Shown: one piece after another, positions 1-7,043 of the stretch
Numbering within the stretch: position 1 is the first letter of the stretch
Layout: every line of letters starts with the position of its first letter
Source: a virus
Reading direction: 5' to 3' (one strand)
IMG/VR virus record: IMGVR_UViG_3300022752_000113
Location: 1-48,487 of that record
DNA: 48,487 nucleotides
Position numbers and translations under genes: made by a program
The notes under the pieces: model-generated
The model's database searches: none
Seen by the model: only the letters and a program-made list of their open reading frames with translations
What the model was told of the DNA's origin: nothing

Positions 1-26
1 GGCAATATTGTTTCGTATTCGTTCAT
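1..26 (-). CDS. Start of a leftward gene that leaves the window (partial)
   Basis: Only the first eight codons (MNEYETIL) lie in the window. The ATG at 24-26 overlaps the TGA stop of the preceding leftward gene in an ATGA arrangement, which is why I read it as a translationally coupled gene. Nothing can be said about function. Confidence 0.45.
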
Positions 27-232
27 TTTGGCGTTCTTTCATCTTCTGGTCTGTATGGCGGAAATAAATTGGGCCATTGATGTCTGGCTCGTAATTCATA
101 AATATCATGTCTGATATTTTTTACATCTTCGCTTATCTTATATGAAATAAAAGTCATTATGAGTACCAACATCATAATGATAATCATATTAAACAAAATA
201 ACTGCTTTAAATAACTTATCGTTTTCGTTCAT
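23..232 (-). CDS. Small single-pass membrane protein
   Basis: A 69-residue protein. Residues about 9-31 form one hydrophobic segment rich in Ile, Met and Val, followed by a charged C-terminal part rich in Asp, Arg and Pro. It is the third gene of a tight leftward series and its stop overlaps the next start by an ATGA. An AAGG stretch precedes the ATG. I do not recognise a family. Small membrane proteins of this kind are common among early phage accessory genes, but no role is inferred. Confidence 0.6.
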   Translation of the reverse strand: MNENDKLFKAVILFNMIIIMMLVLIMTFISYKISEDVKNIRHDIYELRARHQWPNLFPPYRPEDERTPK

Positions 233-258
233 TTTTTTTGCCTTGTTCTAGCCAAAGA

Positions 259-756
259 TCATGCATCATTAGTCTCCAAAGGGTTGTGGGGCTTTTTTTC
301 TACTATTTTCCAGCCGAAACTTTCAATATCGTTTTTTATTTGTTCTGTAATTGTTCCTTCGCTTACATAGGGTGCGTCTCGACCAATTCCAGAACAATAC
401 CAATCGATATAGTCACCGTGTTGGTTGAGGTTGGCAACGATACCTCCTGCGTGTCTCCATGAGCAGTGCCATGTGATTCCGTCTTTGACAAAATCATTAT
501 TACAGAGTGCTGCGTACAAATTTTGGCTATATTCTTTGCTGGTTTGACATTTAAACACGATTGCATTTGATGATCTTAGATCATTTTCTAAGGAAAGTTC
601 TTCGCTGGGGATTGCATCTTTTTGTCGTGCTTCGTCCCACATTTTTTCTAGTTTATCGAAAACTTCTTGTGTCATATGTCCTTCTTCGAATTGTTTTTTT
701 TGATTATTTCTTTGAAACGTGTACCGATCTGGGCTTGTGGAGTAGAATTCGCTCAT
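259..756 (-). CDS. Conserved phage hypothetical protein with WHCSWRHAGG motif
   Basis: A 165-residue soluble protein. The C-terminal half has a Trp/Cys/Gly-rich block, WHCSWRHAGGIV followed about 15 residues later by DWYCSG, then a segment ending in ESFGWKIV. From memory this block recurs in uncharacterised proteins of other phages and bacteria, but no function is attached to it. The N-terminal half is polar. It starts two bases after the stop of the upstream leftward gene, so the two are probably co-translated. The paired Cys/Trp residues could suit metal binding; that is speculation. Confidence 0.7.
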   Translation of the reverse strand: MSEFYSTSPDRYTFQRNNQKKQFEEGHMTQEVFDKLEKMWDEARQKDAIPSEELSLENDLRSSNAIVFKCQTSKEYSQNLYAALCNNDFVKDGITWHCSWRHAGGIVANLNQHGDYIDWYCSGIGRDAPYVSEGTITEQIKNDIESFGWKIVEKKPHNPLETNDA

Positions 757-757
757 A

Positions 758-1156
758 TTATTTTAATTTTAAGAGTGGATTACAATTAACGCCGCATTTA
801 TCTGTTAGGTGAAATTCGATTGTGTTATCGTATAATTCGTAGTGTGATATTGAGTATTGTGACGCTGCATATTCAATATACACATCTGGAATGTCGTGTT
901 CGAATAGGTGTTCGCCAAGGTTTATTATTTTAAGTAATTTATTTGAATCTACTCTATGTTCCAGATCGTTTGCTACCCAGAGTTGCAGTACGCATTTTTC
1001 AGTTTTTCTTTTTGTTGTGCTGCAGTCTACAAAAACTCTATTTTCTTTGCCTATTTCGGTTATATAAAAATTTTTTGGTATTTCTTCATTGTCTATAATG
1101 AAGCAAATGTTTTGATTTGGCTCAGAAATAACTTTTTTTAATTCTATAAGGTTCAT
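758..1156 (-). CDS. DUF6428-like protein
   Basis: A 132-residue protein that I match from memory to the DUF6428 family: a short helix, then a block ending in FYITEIG, then FVDCSTTKR, LQLWVANDLEHR and a C-terminal segment with TDKCGVNC. In bacteria this family often sits near metal or redox genes, but its function is unknown. Cys46 in the VDC block and the C-terminal Cys pair are the conspicuous residues. It is first in the run leading to the genes at 259-756 and 23-232. Confidence 0.6.
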   Translation of the reverse strand: MNLIELKKVISEPNQNICFIIDNEEIPKNFYITEIGKENRVFVDCSTTKRKTEKCVLQLWVANDLEHRVDSNKLLKIINLGEHLFEHDIPDVYIEYAASQYSISHYELYDNTIEFHLTDKCGVNCNPLLKLK

Positions 1157-1203
1157 ATTATGACATTCTAGCTAAAATGTCTTTAAAAAGCAATAGCGTT
1201 AGG

Positions 1204-1290
1204 TTATTTTTTAATAAGGGCTTCAGAAAATTCAATTAATAATTTTTCTGGTGGTTTTTTGATTGGGTTTAAGTTTTTATGATCGCACAT
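1204..1290 (-). other. Probable displaced C-terminus of the nuclease-like gene
   Basis: This stretch is open in a frame one base off from the gene at 1307-1714. If the eight-T run at 1320-1327 (A8 on the coding strand) is one base wrong or slippery, the upstream protein continues past its present stop for about 40 residues through YMCDHKNLNP and ends at 1204, filling an otherwise empty gap. Read alone it is a 28-residue peptide beginning MCDHKNL without a clear ribosome binding site. I favour the frameshifted-tail reading. Confidence 0.45.
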
Positions 1291-1306
1291 ATAATTAAGT
1301 GGACCG

Positions 1307-1714
1307 TTAGCTTTGCATCTTTTTTTTAGGAAGTTTAATTACTTCATTTCTGGGTAGTTGTCCTATGAGTTCGATTCTGTTGTAATTGTGTGGATTTACA
1401 CAAGCAAGCATATATGTTTGTATTTCTTCGTGGTCGTGTTTAACTTCTGCTCTGAGCCAAGGATCTTTCCAATATGTTGTGGATTTAACTTGGGTGATAC
1501 CGTAGTGGGGCAGAAAAAGGTCTTGGCCATCATCGCCGTGATCTTCAAATATTCGTCTATCGATATCGAAATAATGAGCCACTGCTAACTCAGCAACCAT
1601 TCCTATAACGTGGGCTTCAAGTGATTGGCGGGTTATTTTTCCGCCGGAATATGTCATTGCGCCGAATCTTTTTTCTTTTTTATTTATTAATTCGGCAATT
1701 TTTTTTAATTTCAT
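1307..1714 (-). CDS. PD-(D/E)XK nuclease-like protein, C-terminus displaced
   Basis: A 135-residue protein as written. Residues about 30-90 look like a PD-(D/E)XK core: Glu42 in a helix (MVAELAVAHYF), Asp58-61 around DHGDDGQDL, and a strand with GITQVKST supplying the catalytic-type Lys. A basic and aromatic stretch, KDPWLRAEVKHD, follows. Known members of this fold are restriction, repair or resolvase nucleases; the specific role here is not readable. The reading frame ends just after an A8 run, and one base of shift there would add about 40 residues (to 1204), so the C-terminus may be mis-called. Confidence 0.6.
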   Translation of the reverse strand: MKLKKIAELINKKEKRFGAMTYSGGKITRQSLEAHVIGMVAELAVAHYFDIDRRIFEDHGDDGQDLFLPHYGITQVKSTTYWKDPWLRAEVKHDHEEIQTYMLACVNPHNYNRIELIGQLPRNEVIKLPKKKMQS

Positions 1715-1770
1715 TTATTTTTTCAAATGATAGTTCAACTTTGATCTTTTGTTGTAATCATATTTTTATT

Positions 1771-1962
1771 TTATTTGAATATAATGTTTGTCGTTTGATT
1801 TTGGAACATTAGTGCAAGACCAATAAAAAATATTTTTTTACGTCTTTGAATATAATAATGACATTCTGTTTCGTCTGTATATTTTCTTTCAGAATCAATT
1901 AATTTTAGTGAAATTGTTAATACAAAAAGAAAAATAATATCTACAATTGTAAATTCATCCAT
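1771..1962 (-). CDS. Small membrane protein downstream of tRNA-Cys
   Basis: A 63-residue protein beginning MDEFTIVDIIF, with a hydrophobic segment at about residues 6-22 and a second weaker one near 45-60. I start it at 1962 because the longer open frame upstream runs through the tRNA gene. It directly follows tRNA-Cys on the same strand. No recognised family. Confidence 0.45.
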   Translation of the reverse strand: MDEFTIVDIIFLFVLTISLKLIDSERKYTDETECHYYIQRRKKIFFIGLALMFQNQTTNIIFK

Positions 1963-1979
1963 ATAAATTTTATTTTTAG

Positions 1980-2052
1980 AAGCGCCAGCCGGAGTCGAAC
2001 CGGCATGATACGGATTTGCAATCCGCTCCCTAGCCTTTCGGGTCATAGCGCC
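1980..2052 (-). tRNA. tRNA-Cys (GCA)
   Basis: A 73-nt cloverleaf read by eye. The 7-bp acceptor stem has G:U at pair 1-72. The anticodon arm is GCGGA, loop TTGCAAA, TCCGT, giving anticodon GCA. The T arm is GCCGG TTCGACT CCGGC. The discriminator base is U, as typical of tRNA-Cys. The CCA end is not encoded (TCT follows), so it must be added by the host. The D arm pairs only if shifted by one base. The anticodon and T arms closely resemble bacterial tRNA-Cys. Confidence 0.93.
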
Positions 2053-2079
2053 GCGAAAGGCTGATTGTACTAAAATTTT

Positions 2080-2319
2080 CTAAGAAATCAAAATCAATTC
2101 ATTTAATTCTGTGGTCAGGCTGTATCCTTGCTCTGTTTTAATTGAATTTACTTGAATTGGAGTTGGTGTTGGAGTTGGTGTTGGAGTGTTAGTTGGATTT
2201 ATTATAGGCTTTATAATAACAAAAACATTTTCTGGTGCTGCAAAAAACTTGCTATTAAAAAGTCTTTTTCTTAATCCGCTTGTTAACTTATAGTGACCTT
2301 GGCCTCTTTTTATTTTCAT
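2080..2319 (-). CDS. Hypothetical protein with a Thr-Pro repeat
   Basis: A 79-residue protein with a basic N-terminus (MKIKRGQGHYKL), a middle segment EFFAAP-like (KFFAAPENVFVIIKP), then a low-complexity linker of alternating Thr and Pro (residues about 42-53) and a short acidic tail. The Thr-Pro repeat is encoded by a GGTGTTGGAGTT-type DNA repeat at about 2157-2195 and could vary in length. It begins downstream of an AATAAATA box (2325-2332) and diverges from the rightward genes at 2454. No function recognised. Confidence 0.5.
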   Translation of the reverse strand: MKIKRGQGHYKLTSGLRKRLFNSKFFAAPENVFVIIKPIINPTNTPTPTPTPTPIQVNSIKTEQGYSLTTELNELILIS

Positions 2320-2453
2320 ATAACTATTTATTGCAAAAACAAATGAAAAAAAACTAAATAAATTTACGCCAAATGCAAATTGAATTTCGAACTAAAAATA
2401 CATAAATATATTAATAATATTTTTAAATGATAATCAACAACAAGGAGTATAAA

Positions 2454-2729
2454 ATGATCAAATTCAACCCGCCATTAGATGTAGCAGTAAAAGAAAAAAC
2501 AATTAAAGTTTCTGAATTGCCTTTAGTTATTGTTGATGTTCAAAGAATTAGAGTATGCAGGGCTCAATCTAGTCCATTTTTCAAAACATTAAATTTGTGG
2601 GAAGGCGATGCTTATGATGCCATCGGCAACTATACGCAAGAGCAAGCCGAAGCAAGATTTTTGGAATTGTTAGGTGATAATCCAGCAGTTGAATTGGCTA
2701 AATTGTATGTTGAACCACAAGCCAAATGA
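2454..2729 (+). CDS. Hypothetical protein with YTQEQAEA motif
   Basis: A 91-residue protein. I take the ATG at 2454 rather than the one at 2427 because AAGGAG at 2442-2447 is correctly spaced for it. The C-terminal third contains NYTQEQAEARFLELL, which reappears in the fragmentary gene at 3319-3483 (SYTQAQAEAIILEVL), so the two are related copies flanking the GC-rich gene at 2765. Family and function unknown. Confidence 0.65.
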   Translation: MIKFNPPLDVAVKEKTIKVSELPLVIVDVQRIRVCRAQSSPFFKTLNLWEGDAYDAIGNYTQEQAEARFLELLGDNPAVELAKLYVEPQAK

Positions 2730-2764
2730 ATTTAAACTAAAGGAATAAAAAAATAGGAGAAAAT

Positions 2765-3169
2765 ATGGAAACCTTGTATTTTAACGGTGCAGTTGATAGT
2801 AACTGGACCACTTTGGGTAACTGGTGGATGGATGATGCGTTTACCGTTCCGGCGACGAGTCTGCCGACGAGTATTGATAGCGTAATCGCCAATGCGAACA
2901 TTACGGCCAGCGGTCAGACGGTGGCTAATTTTGACTTGCTGTTTAACTCTGCACTGAACGGCGATCTAACCGTCACCGGCAACGCCACTTTCAACGGTTA
3001 TTCAGGCAACAACGACGGCTACGTCACCGCGCGCAACAACTTCTACGGCCTCGTCAATGGCGACGCTACGTTTCGCGGATCGGCCTACAACAAGTCCAAC
3101 ATCGGCGGAAACGTCATTCTGGCCTACGAAAAAGGCATAAACGGTTCCTCAATCCTTGGAATAGTCTAA
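2765..3169 (+). CDS. GC-rich adhesin-like repeat protein (short module)
   Basis: A 134-residue Gly/Asn/Thr-rich protein without a signal peptide. After an N-terminal block (LYFNGAVDSNWTTLGNWW) come imperfect repeats built on GNATFNG and GDATFRG with intervening SYN-type turns, the pattern of a right-handed beta-helix or filamentous adhesin. It ends in GINGSSILGIV. Codon use is strikingly GC-rich compared with the rest of the window, especially from 2860 to 3160, which suggests recent acquisition. A GGAG site precedes the ATG. A tail-fibre or head-decoration role is inferred only from composition. Confidence 0.6.
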   Translation: METLYFNGAVDSNWTTLGNWWMDDAFTVPATSLPTSIDSVIANANITASGQTVANFDLLFNSALNGDLTVTGNATFNGYSGNNDGYVTARNNFYGLVNGDATFRGSAYNKSNIGGNVILAYEKGINGSSILGIV

Positions 3170-3249
3170 TGCCAATTTATTTAAAAGGTAATATGCTAAA
3201 TAGAAGAGGCAGGGGAATAAATGGATCTGGCCTGCTAGGAATTGTATAA
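3169..3249 (+). CDS. Mini-protein repeating the INGSxxLGIV ending
   Basis: A 26-residue frame (starts MPIYLKGNML) whose ATG overlaps the last base of the preceding stop. It ends GINGSGLLGIV, nearly the same ending as the upstream gene (GINGSSILGIV), but its codons are AT-rich while the upstream copy is GC-rich. It may be a remnant of a second module or a C-terminal cap peptide. Seen directly: the repeated ending. Function unknown. Confidence 0.4.
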   Translation: MPIYLKGNMLNRRGRGINGSGLLGIV

Positions 3250-3318
3250 AAGGAGGAGAATTTTACGCCTTCCAGAATTAGGGGATGGGATGAATGGTGG
3301 TAAAATCACACACTATAT

Positions 3319-3483
3319 ATGGTGCCGTTCAAGAAAGCTGGAAGTTATACTCAAGCACAAGCTGAAGCCATAATTTTAGAAGTATTAAAAAAAGACATTG
3401 CCAAGAGCTTATTAGACTTGCATGTGCCTCTTCCAAATCCAAATCCAAAAACAAAAACAGAAACAGAACCTGCTAAAAAATAA
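3319..3483 (+). pseudogene. Partial copy of the 2454 gene
   Basis: A 54-residue frame (starts MVPFKKAG) that resembles only the C-terminal third of the gene at 2454-2729 (shared Y-T-Q-x-Q-A-E-A and following helix) and then carries an Asn-Pro/Lys-Thr tail. No ribosome binding site is seen and an in-frame stop lies just upstream, so I read it as a truncated duplicate left beside the GC-rich insertion. It could still be expressed as a short protein. Confidence 0.45.
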
Positions 3484-3493
3484 ATAAAGCAAA

Positions 3494-3538
3494 CCCCGAA
3501 TGCCTCCTAACTAATGCACACTTTTCGGGGTCTTTTTT
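3494..3538 (+). terminator. Rho-independent terminator after the 2.4-3.5 kb genes
   Basis: Stem CCCCGAA (3494-3500) pairs with TTCGGGG (3524-3530), followed by TCTTTTTT. It closes the rightward mosaic and overlaps the last codons of the convergent glycosyltransferase gene. Confidence 0.75.
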
Positions 3539-4437
3539 ATTAATTCTTCTATTACAGATAATATTTTATTTTTTAATTGATTGTGCCCAAATTCTTCTAT
3601 TTTAGATTTAGAAATTTCACATTCTGATTTATATGAATAAACACCCAACAAGTCTACGGCTTTATCAATGTCTGTGGGCTTAATTTCTGTTAGAGGGAAC
3701 AATAATTTTTGAACCTCACTATGACACCCTATGCAAATTGCTCTTGCTGCTGCTGCATCTAACTGGAACCTGCCCCAAGTCATTCTATTGTCCATAGATA
3801 AATGAGCATAGCATCTAGCAGCTTCCTTTAAATATTCGATCCAAGGAACACTATTATGAATAGTCCAATTTTTAATATTAAAAGTATTTTTTAATTCTAA
3901 TAATAATTGAGGATCTGAATATGAATGAAAATGCAGTTGTGGAGACTTCTGCATGACTCTTAGTGTTCCAGTAATATTTCCTTCGCTAGATGTAGATCTA
4001 GATAGATTTACACAAACTCTTCCTCGCTCTTTTTTTATTCCCTTGGTAATAAATAAAGCTGTCTTAAAACAATAAGCTGGTCTGAAAAGATAGGTTGGCT
4101 TATTAAATATGTTGTAGAAGTCGATAAGCTGTTCAGTGTGAACAAGAAAAGCATCAAATCCAACTTTATTTAAATATTCAAGATACCAATCAGTATTAAT
4201 TACTCCAAATCCAGCTTCTTCTATTCCAATAAGAATTTTCCAATTAGGAGACTTTTTACAACCTTCTGGTCGATGTGGCGGCAAACTTGATATTACAACA
4301 TCATATTCGTTTTGTTGCTCTTCATCTAAATTATGCCAAACTCCATCCAAGGCGTATGCTATATTTTCATACCCACTGCCTTGAATAGTTTTGTGATAGG
4401 TTGTATTTCTGCCGAAAGAGCCGAATATTATTTTCAT
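3511..4437 (-). CDS. Putative glycosyltransferase (GT-B-like)
   Basis: A 308-residue protein resembling a GT-B glycosyltransferase with alternating strand/helix segments. The N-terminus (MKIIFGSFGRN) is a plausible first beta strand, and the C-terminal domain contains VNLSRS, then WIEYLKEAARCYAHLS and RFQLDAAAARAICIG, which looks like the nucleotide-sugar-binding helix where GT-B enzymes have a conserved acidic residue. It ends a leftward operon after polymerase and the sigma-like gene. Likely acts in the cytoplasm on a host or virion glycan. The family assignment is by pattern, not by a strict motif. Confidence 0.5.
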   Translation of the reverse strand: MKIIFGSFGRNTTYHKTIQGSGYENIAYALDGVWHNLDEEQQNEYDVVISSLPPHRPEGCKKSPNWKILIGIEEAGFGVINTDWYLEYLNKVGFDAFLVHTEQLIDFYNIFNKPTYLFRPAYCFKTALFITKGIKKERGRVCVNLSRSTSSEGNITGTLRVMQKSPQLHFHSYSDPQLLLELKNTFNIKNWTIHNSVPWIEYLKEAARCYAHLSMDNRMTWGRFQLDAAAARAICIGCHSEVQKLLFPLTEIKPTDIDKAVDLLGVYSYKSECEISKSKIEEFGHNQLKNKILSVIEELIKKTPKSVH

Positions 4438-4523
4438 CTAATTCCTAGAAAATATCCGATTAAGAAGGCCAGAATAACAATGCCAATAGAATAAATATTA
4501 TGTTTTAATTTTCTATCAATCAA
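4434..4523 (-). CDS. Possible 29-residue membrane mini-protein
   Basis: A TTG-started frame that overlaps the sigma-like gene's stop by a few bases and whose own TGA overlaps the ATG of the glycosyltransferase gene. The peptide is basic at the N-terminus and then almost wholly hydrophobic (IYSIGIVILAFLIGYFLG), a single membrane span. Overlaps at both ends suggest coupling. The TTG start keeps confidence low. Confidence 0.35.
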   Translation of the reverse strand: MIDRKLKHNIYSIGIVILAFLIGYFLGIR

Positions 4524-5080
4524 TTTTGACCGCCTAAATAATCAAATTCAGAAATTGAAACCATTCCAGTTCTTATTGATTTTTCTCTTGTTATTCTTTT
4601 GCCAAGAGCCTTTTGAGCATTCCAAGTTATAGCCTTGCAATAAGTAATAAACTTAGAATCCATTTTTAGTGGAGCACTCTTGTCTGGCCTCTCTTTTATT
4701 GGTACTAAGCACTTAACTAGCTTGTCTAGCATTTTTTCTTGATGAGGACCAAACTTTTGACAATTTGCCCCATGCCTTGTTTTGTTTTTCCACAAATTAA
4801 TCAATTGCTTTATTACAGACTTTATAAATTCATCATTTGCGTATTTCTTACAAAGATTAAGAGCATTTTCGATGTAGCATTGTCTTTTGTAATAACTTGC
4901 AGCACGTAGCAATGCTATTCTCATATCTTGAGCTATATCTTCTTGGCTATCTGTGTGGTTATTCTTTGTGTTCTTTTTTAGAAGCTGCCATGCTTGATAT
5001 TCGCATAGCTCTCCGAATTTACTATTTAGCAAAAGATATTCTTCTTCTGTTACAGGGAACGCATTTTGAATTGTTTTCAT
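4520..5080 (-). CDS. Sigma-factor-like protein
   Basis: A 186-residue basic protein. Residues about 10-65 resemble sigma70 region 2: a helix with FGELCEYQAWQLL, then an acidic turn EDIAQDMRIALLRAASYY like the DLVQE helix that binds core polymerase. The middle is Lys-rich, and the C-terminal part (ITWNAQKALGKRITREKS) is a basic helix that could touch DNA. If correct, it would be a second sigma-like factor besides the clearer gp55-like one at 38520. Alternatively it is a conserved phage protein of unknown function. Its start overlaps the polymerase stop by four bases. Confidence 0.45.
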   Translation of the reverse strand: MKTIQNAFPVTEEEYLLLNSKFGELCEYQAWQLLKKNTKNNHTDSQEDIAQDMRIALLRAASYYKRQCYIENALNLCKKYANDEFIKSVIKQLINLWKNKTRHGANCQKFGPHQEKMLDKLVKCLVPIKERPDKSAPLKMDSKFITYCKAITWNAQKALGKRITREKSIRTGMVSISEFDYLGGQN

Positions 5081-6372
5081 ATTTTAATTTTCTCCTTTAT
5101 ATTATTCAAATTATTTAAACTAGATCCAAATTTACAAGAAACTCTTAGCCTTAAACCAGGAAACATTTCGTCTTTGTCTTCCAAAGCTTTTTTAGCAGAA
5201 ATATACACATCTTTTAATTTATTTTTATCACAAGACAGAATGTATCCGTCATGCACATGAATGCATAATTTAGCCTTGTCTTTAATTGAATCGTAAAGTT
5301 CAACTAGTTTTTTTAAACAAATCATATTGGATGGGGATTGAATCGAAAAATTTTTTATTTTATAAAACTCTGACTCAAACTTTCTACGTCTACCGAAAAT
5401 ATCTGTTGCAAAATTGTTGCTATCGACTACTTGGGAATCCACCCAAGAAAAAGCAACGGGAAATGTCTGTCTAAGTTTATATATTAGTTTCTCGGCAGAA
5501 TTTTCTGAAATGCCTAGTCTTTGCGACAAAGAATACGCTTTTTGCCCGAATAATACGGGCAAAAATATATTTTTACAAATGTTTCTTTGACTCTTATTGG
5601 CCTCCTGTTTAGTTAAACTAAACCATATTGACTTATATAAGTCAATATTAGAATTAACTATTTTAGTTAGTTCTGGGTCTTTGGTCATCCATGCCAAAGC
5701 AGAAACTTCCATGTGTTTAAAGTCAAAAGAAACAAAGAAATCAGAATCGCTCTTTAGTCTAATGCTTTCTTTTTCTTTCTCTCCCAAAGAATGAGGCATA
5801 AAACAATCTTTTAGATTTTTTAAAGTCTTCATTCTTCCATTGGCTTGTCCTTCTAACTCATAATAAGAATACACAATTTTCTTGTTTTTATAGTCAACTA
5901 AACCATTGGTTTCTATGCTCGGAATCACCTTAGAAATTAAAGGCCAATAAATTTTGTCGTAAAAATTTTCAAAGTTATTCCACCTGTCTGTGCTTTTTAT
6001 ATAATCAATGAGAAAAATAGCTTCTTTCAAAGAACTTGGCTTTTTCTTTGGCAGAGAAAAATAAGAACACAATACATTTAAGTCATAAATTTTATTAGAA
6101 TTAACTTCAATTGAAGTTCTTTTTTTGAAAAAAGAGAAAAAATTCTTTACGTTCCAAGAGATTAATTTAGAGTTTTTTGTGTAGAAATAAAAACTAGCTG
6201 CGATGTCTTCTATGTCTTTTGAGTTATAAAGTTCAATTGTAGACTTTTGTCCATTTGAATAAATAAGCAATTTTACAGGATCGCTTTTGGTCCAATCTAC
6301 AAAATCAGAATCAAAATGAAAAAATACCTCTTTGTCTCTTAAAGACTCTAAAATATCAGCAATTTCTGGCAT
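5077..6372 (-). CDS. Family A DNA polymerase, compact and divergent
   Basis: A 431-residue polymerase of the Pol I family. Motif A is FDFKHMEVSALAW (Asp216), motif B RNICKNIFLPVLFGQ (Arg263, Lys267) and motif C HVHDGYIL (Asp375). By alignment the residue matching E. coli Phe762 is Leu, Tyr766 is Phe, and the Glu after the motif C Asp is Gly. Residues about 1-120 look like a 3'-5' exonuclease fold (KLISWNVKNFF, KIYDLNVLCSYF) but lack clear catalytic acids, so proofreading is probably absent. It is shorter than the usual 550-900 residues. Presumed replicative or repair polymerase. It is second in a leftward operon from the control region at 6572-7043. Confidence 0.85.
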   Translation of the reverse strand: MPEIADILESLRDKEVFFHFDSDFVDWTKSDPVKLLIYSNGQKSTIELYNSKDIEDIAASFYFYTKNSKLISWNVKNFFSFFKKRTSIEVNSNKIYDLNVLCSYFSLPKKKPSSLKEAIFLIDYIKSTDRWNNFENFYDKIYWPLISKVIPSIETNGLVDYKNKKIVYSYYELEGQANGRMKTLKNLKDCFMPHSLGEKEKESIRLKSDSDFFVSFDFKHMEVSALAWMTKDPELTKIVNSNIDLYKSIWFSLTKQEANKSQRNICKNIFLPVLFGQKAYSLSQRLGISENSAEKLIYKLRQTFPVAFSWVDSQVVDSNNFATDIFGRRRKFESEFYKIKNFSIQSPSNMICLKKLVELYDSIKDKAKLCIHVHDGYILSCDKNKLKDVYISAKKALEDKDEMFPGLRLRVSCKFGSSLNNLNNIKEKIKI

Positions 6373-6373
6373 G

Positions 6374-6571
6374 CTAAGATTGTATGTGTTTTTTTGATAT
6401 TAATCTAGATGAGACTTTCTTACACTTACCTTTATTTCTCTTTTTAAGAATAGAAAAAATTACATTTTTATCAACTGTTTGATCATTATAAAATTTAGCA
6501 ATAGATTCTTTAATCGAAATGTTAAATTTCTTTGATAATCTTTTAATATTTCTTCTATGTTTTTTATTCAT
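6374..6571 (-). CDS. Small basic protein upstream of polymerase
   Basis: A 65-residue protein with many Lys, Arg and Ser and a helical middle (FNISIKESIAKFY). It ends one base before the polymerase start, so it is likely co-transcribed and may bind DNA or RNA; the function is inferred only from charge. A TATAAT-like box on the leftward strand at 6583-6588 lies just upstream. Confidence 0.5.
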   Translation of the reverse strand: MNKKHRRNIKRLSKKFNISIKESIAKFYNDQTVDKNVIFSILKKRNKGKCKKVSSRLISKKHIQS

Positions 6572-6629
6572 ATTTAATACTAATTATAGAAAGGGGGCGT
6601 ATTCCCTGAGGACCCTTATATCTCAAAGA

Positions 6630-6669
6630 GTTAATTCTGATTAACTAGAATTAACTATGATTAATTAGG
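6630..6669. repeat. Four 10-bp AT-rich direct repeats (iteron-like)
   Basis: Four consecutive decamers, GTTAATTCTG, ATTAACTAGA, ATTAACTATG and ATTAATTAGG, share RTTAAYT at the same phase with about one helical turn per unit. They lie between divergent operons, upstream of the polymerase gene. Such arrays can be protein-binding operators or origin iterons; which applies is unknown. Confidence 0.55.
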
Positions 6670-6993
6670 ATTTTGGGAATTTTGTTTTTATTTGATCTCA
6701 TCTTTTCAGTTTCCTCGTTAAGATATACTAACACACTTTTTTTATTCTGTTAAAGGTTGTCCTTTTTTGACCATGACCCAACGCCCCGTTGACAGATCAT
6801 AATACTGTCTGGTTACATGGAAAAACCCGTAGGAAAAAAGTGCTTTCTATCAAAACAATTCAGCCCTGAGTAACATCCCTTTTGGGGATCTACTAACAAT
6901 TTGTTAGTTGGCTTAGAAACACTAGGGGAGTTTTTAACCCTTGTGATTTCAAGATCAAATTTACTCAAAGTTCAAAGTAAATAGTTATTGTGG

Positions 6994-7022
6994 TTGACAA
7001 CATTGTATTGGTTTATGATAAT
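6994..7022 (+). promoter_or_regulatory. Strong sigma70-type promoter
   Basis: TTGACA at 6994-6999, exactly 17 bases, then GATAAT at 7017-7022. It is one base off consensus and is expected to be read by the host polymerase, giving early expression of the rightward operon 7044-9643. Its position is why I reject the GTG at 6990 as the start of the next gene. Confidence 0.8.
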
Positions 7023-7043
7023 ATAGTCAACAACAAAAAAAAT

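Larger units (their letters stand above)
6572..7043. promoter_or_regulatory. Divergent noncoding control region with hairpins
   Basis: About 470 bases without a convincing gene between leftward and rightward operons. Besides the decamer array it holds several hairpins: GACAG/CTGTC (6791-6809), ATCCC/GGGAT (6875-6889), a 17-base near-perfect palindrome with arms ACTAACAA/TTGTTAGT (6892-6908), and AGGG/CCCT near 6922-6940. A TTGACA at 6789 has only a weak -10. The region is less AT-rich than its surroundings. It could be an origin, an operator region or a small structured RNA. Confidence 0.5.

Noticed and set aside
1963-2046. N-terminal extension of the 1771-1962 gene through the tRNA
   Set aside because: The added residues come from the tRNA-Cys sequence; the ATG at 1962 is the first plausible start.
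2154-2196. GTTGGTGTTGGAGTT repeat as a CRISPR or regulatory array
   Set aside because: It is a short in-frame Thr-Pro codon repeat without spacers.
6789-6818. TTGACA at 6789 as a second early promoter
   Set aside because: The -10 at the right distance matches only about half of TATAAT, and the TTGACA is part of the GACAG/CTGTC hairpin.
6990-7043. GTG start at 6990 extending the 7044 gene upstream
   Set aside because: It overlaps a 17-spaced TTGACA/GATAAT promoter; the transcript would start after it.
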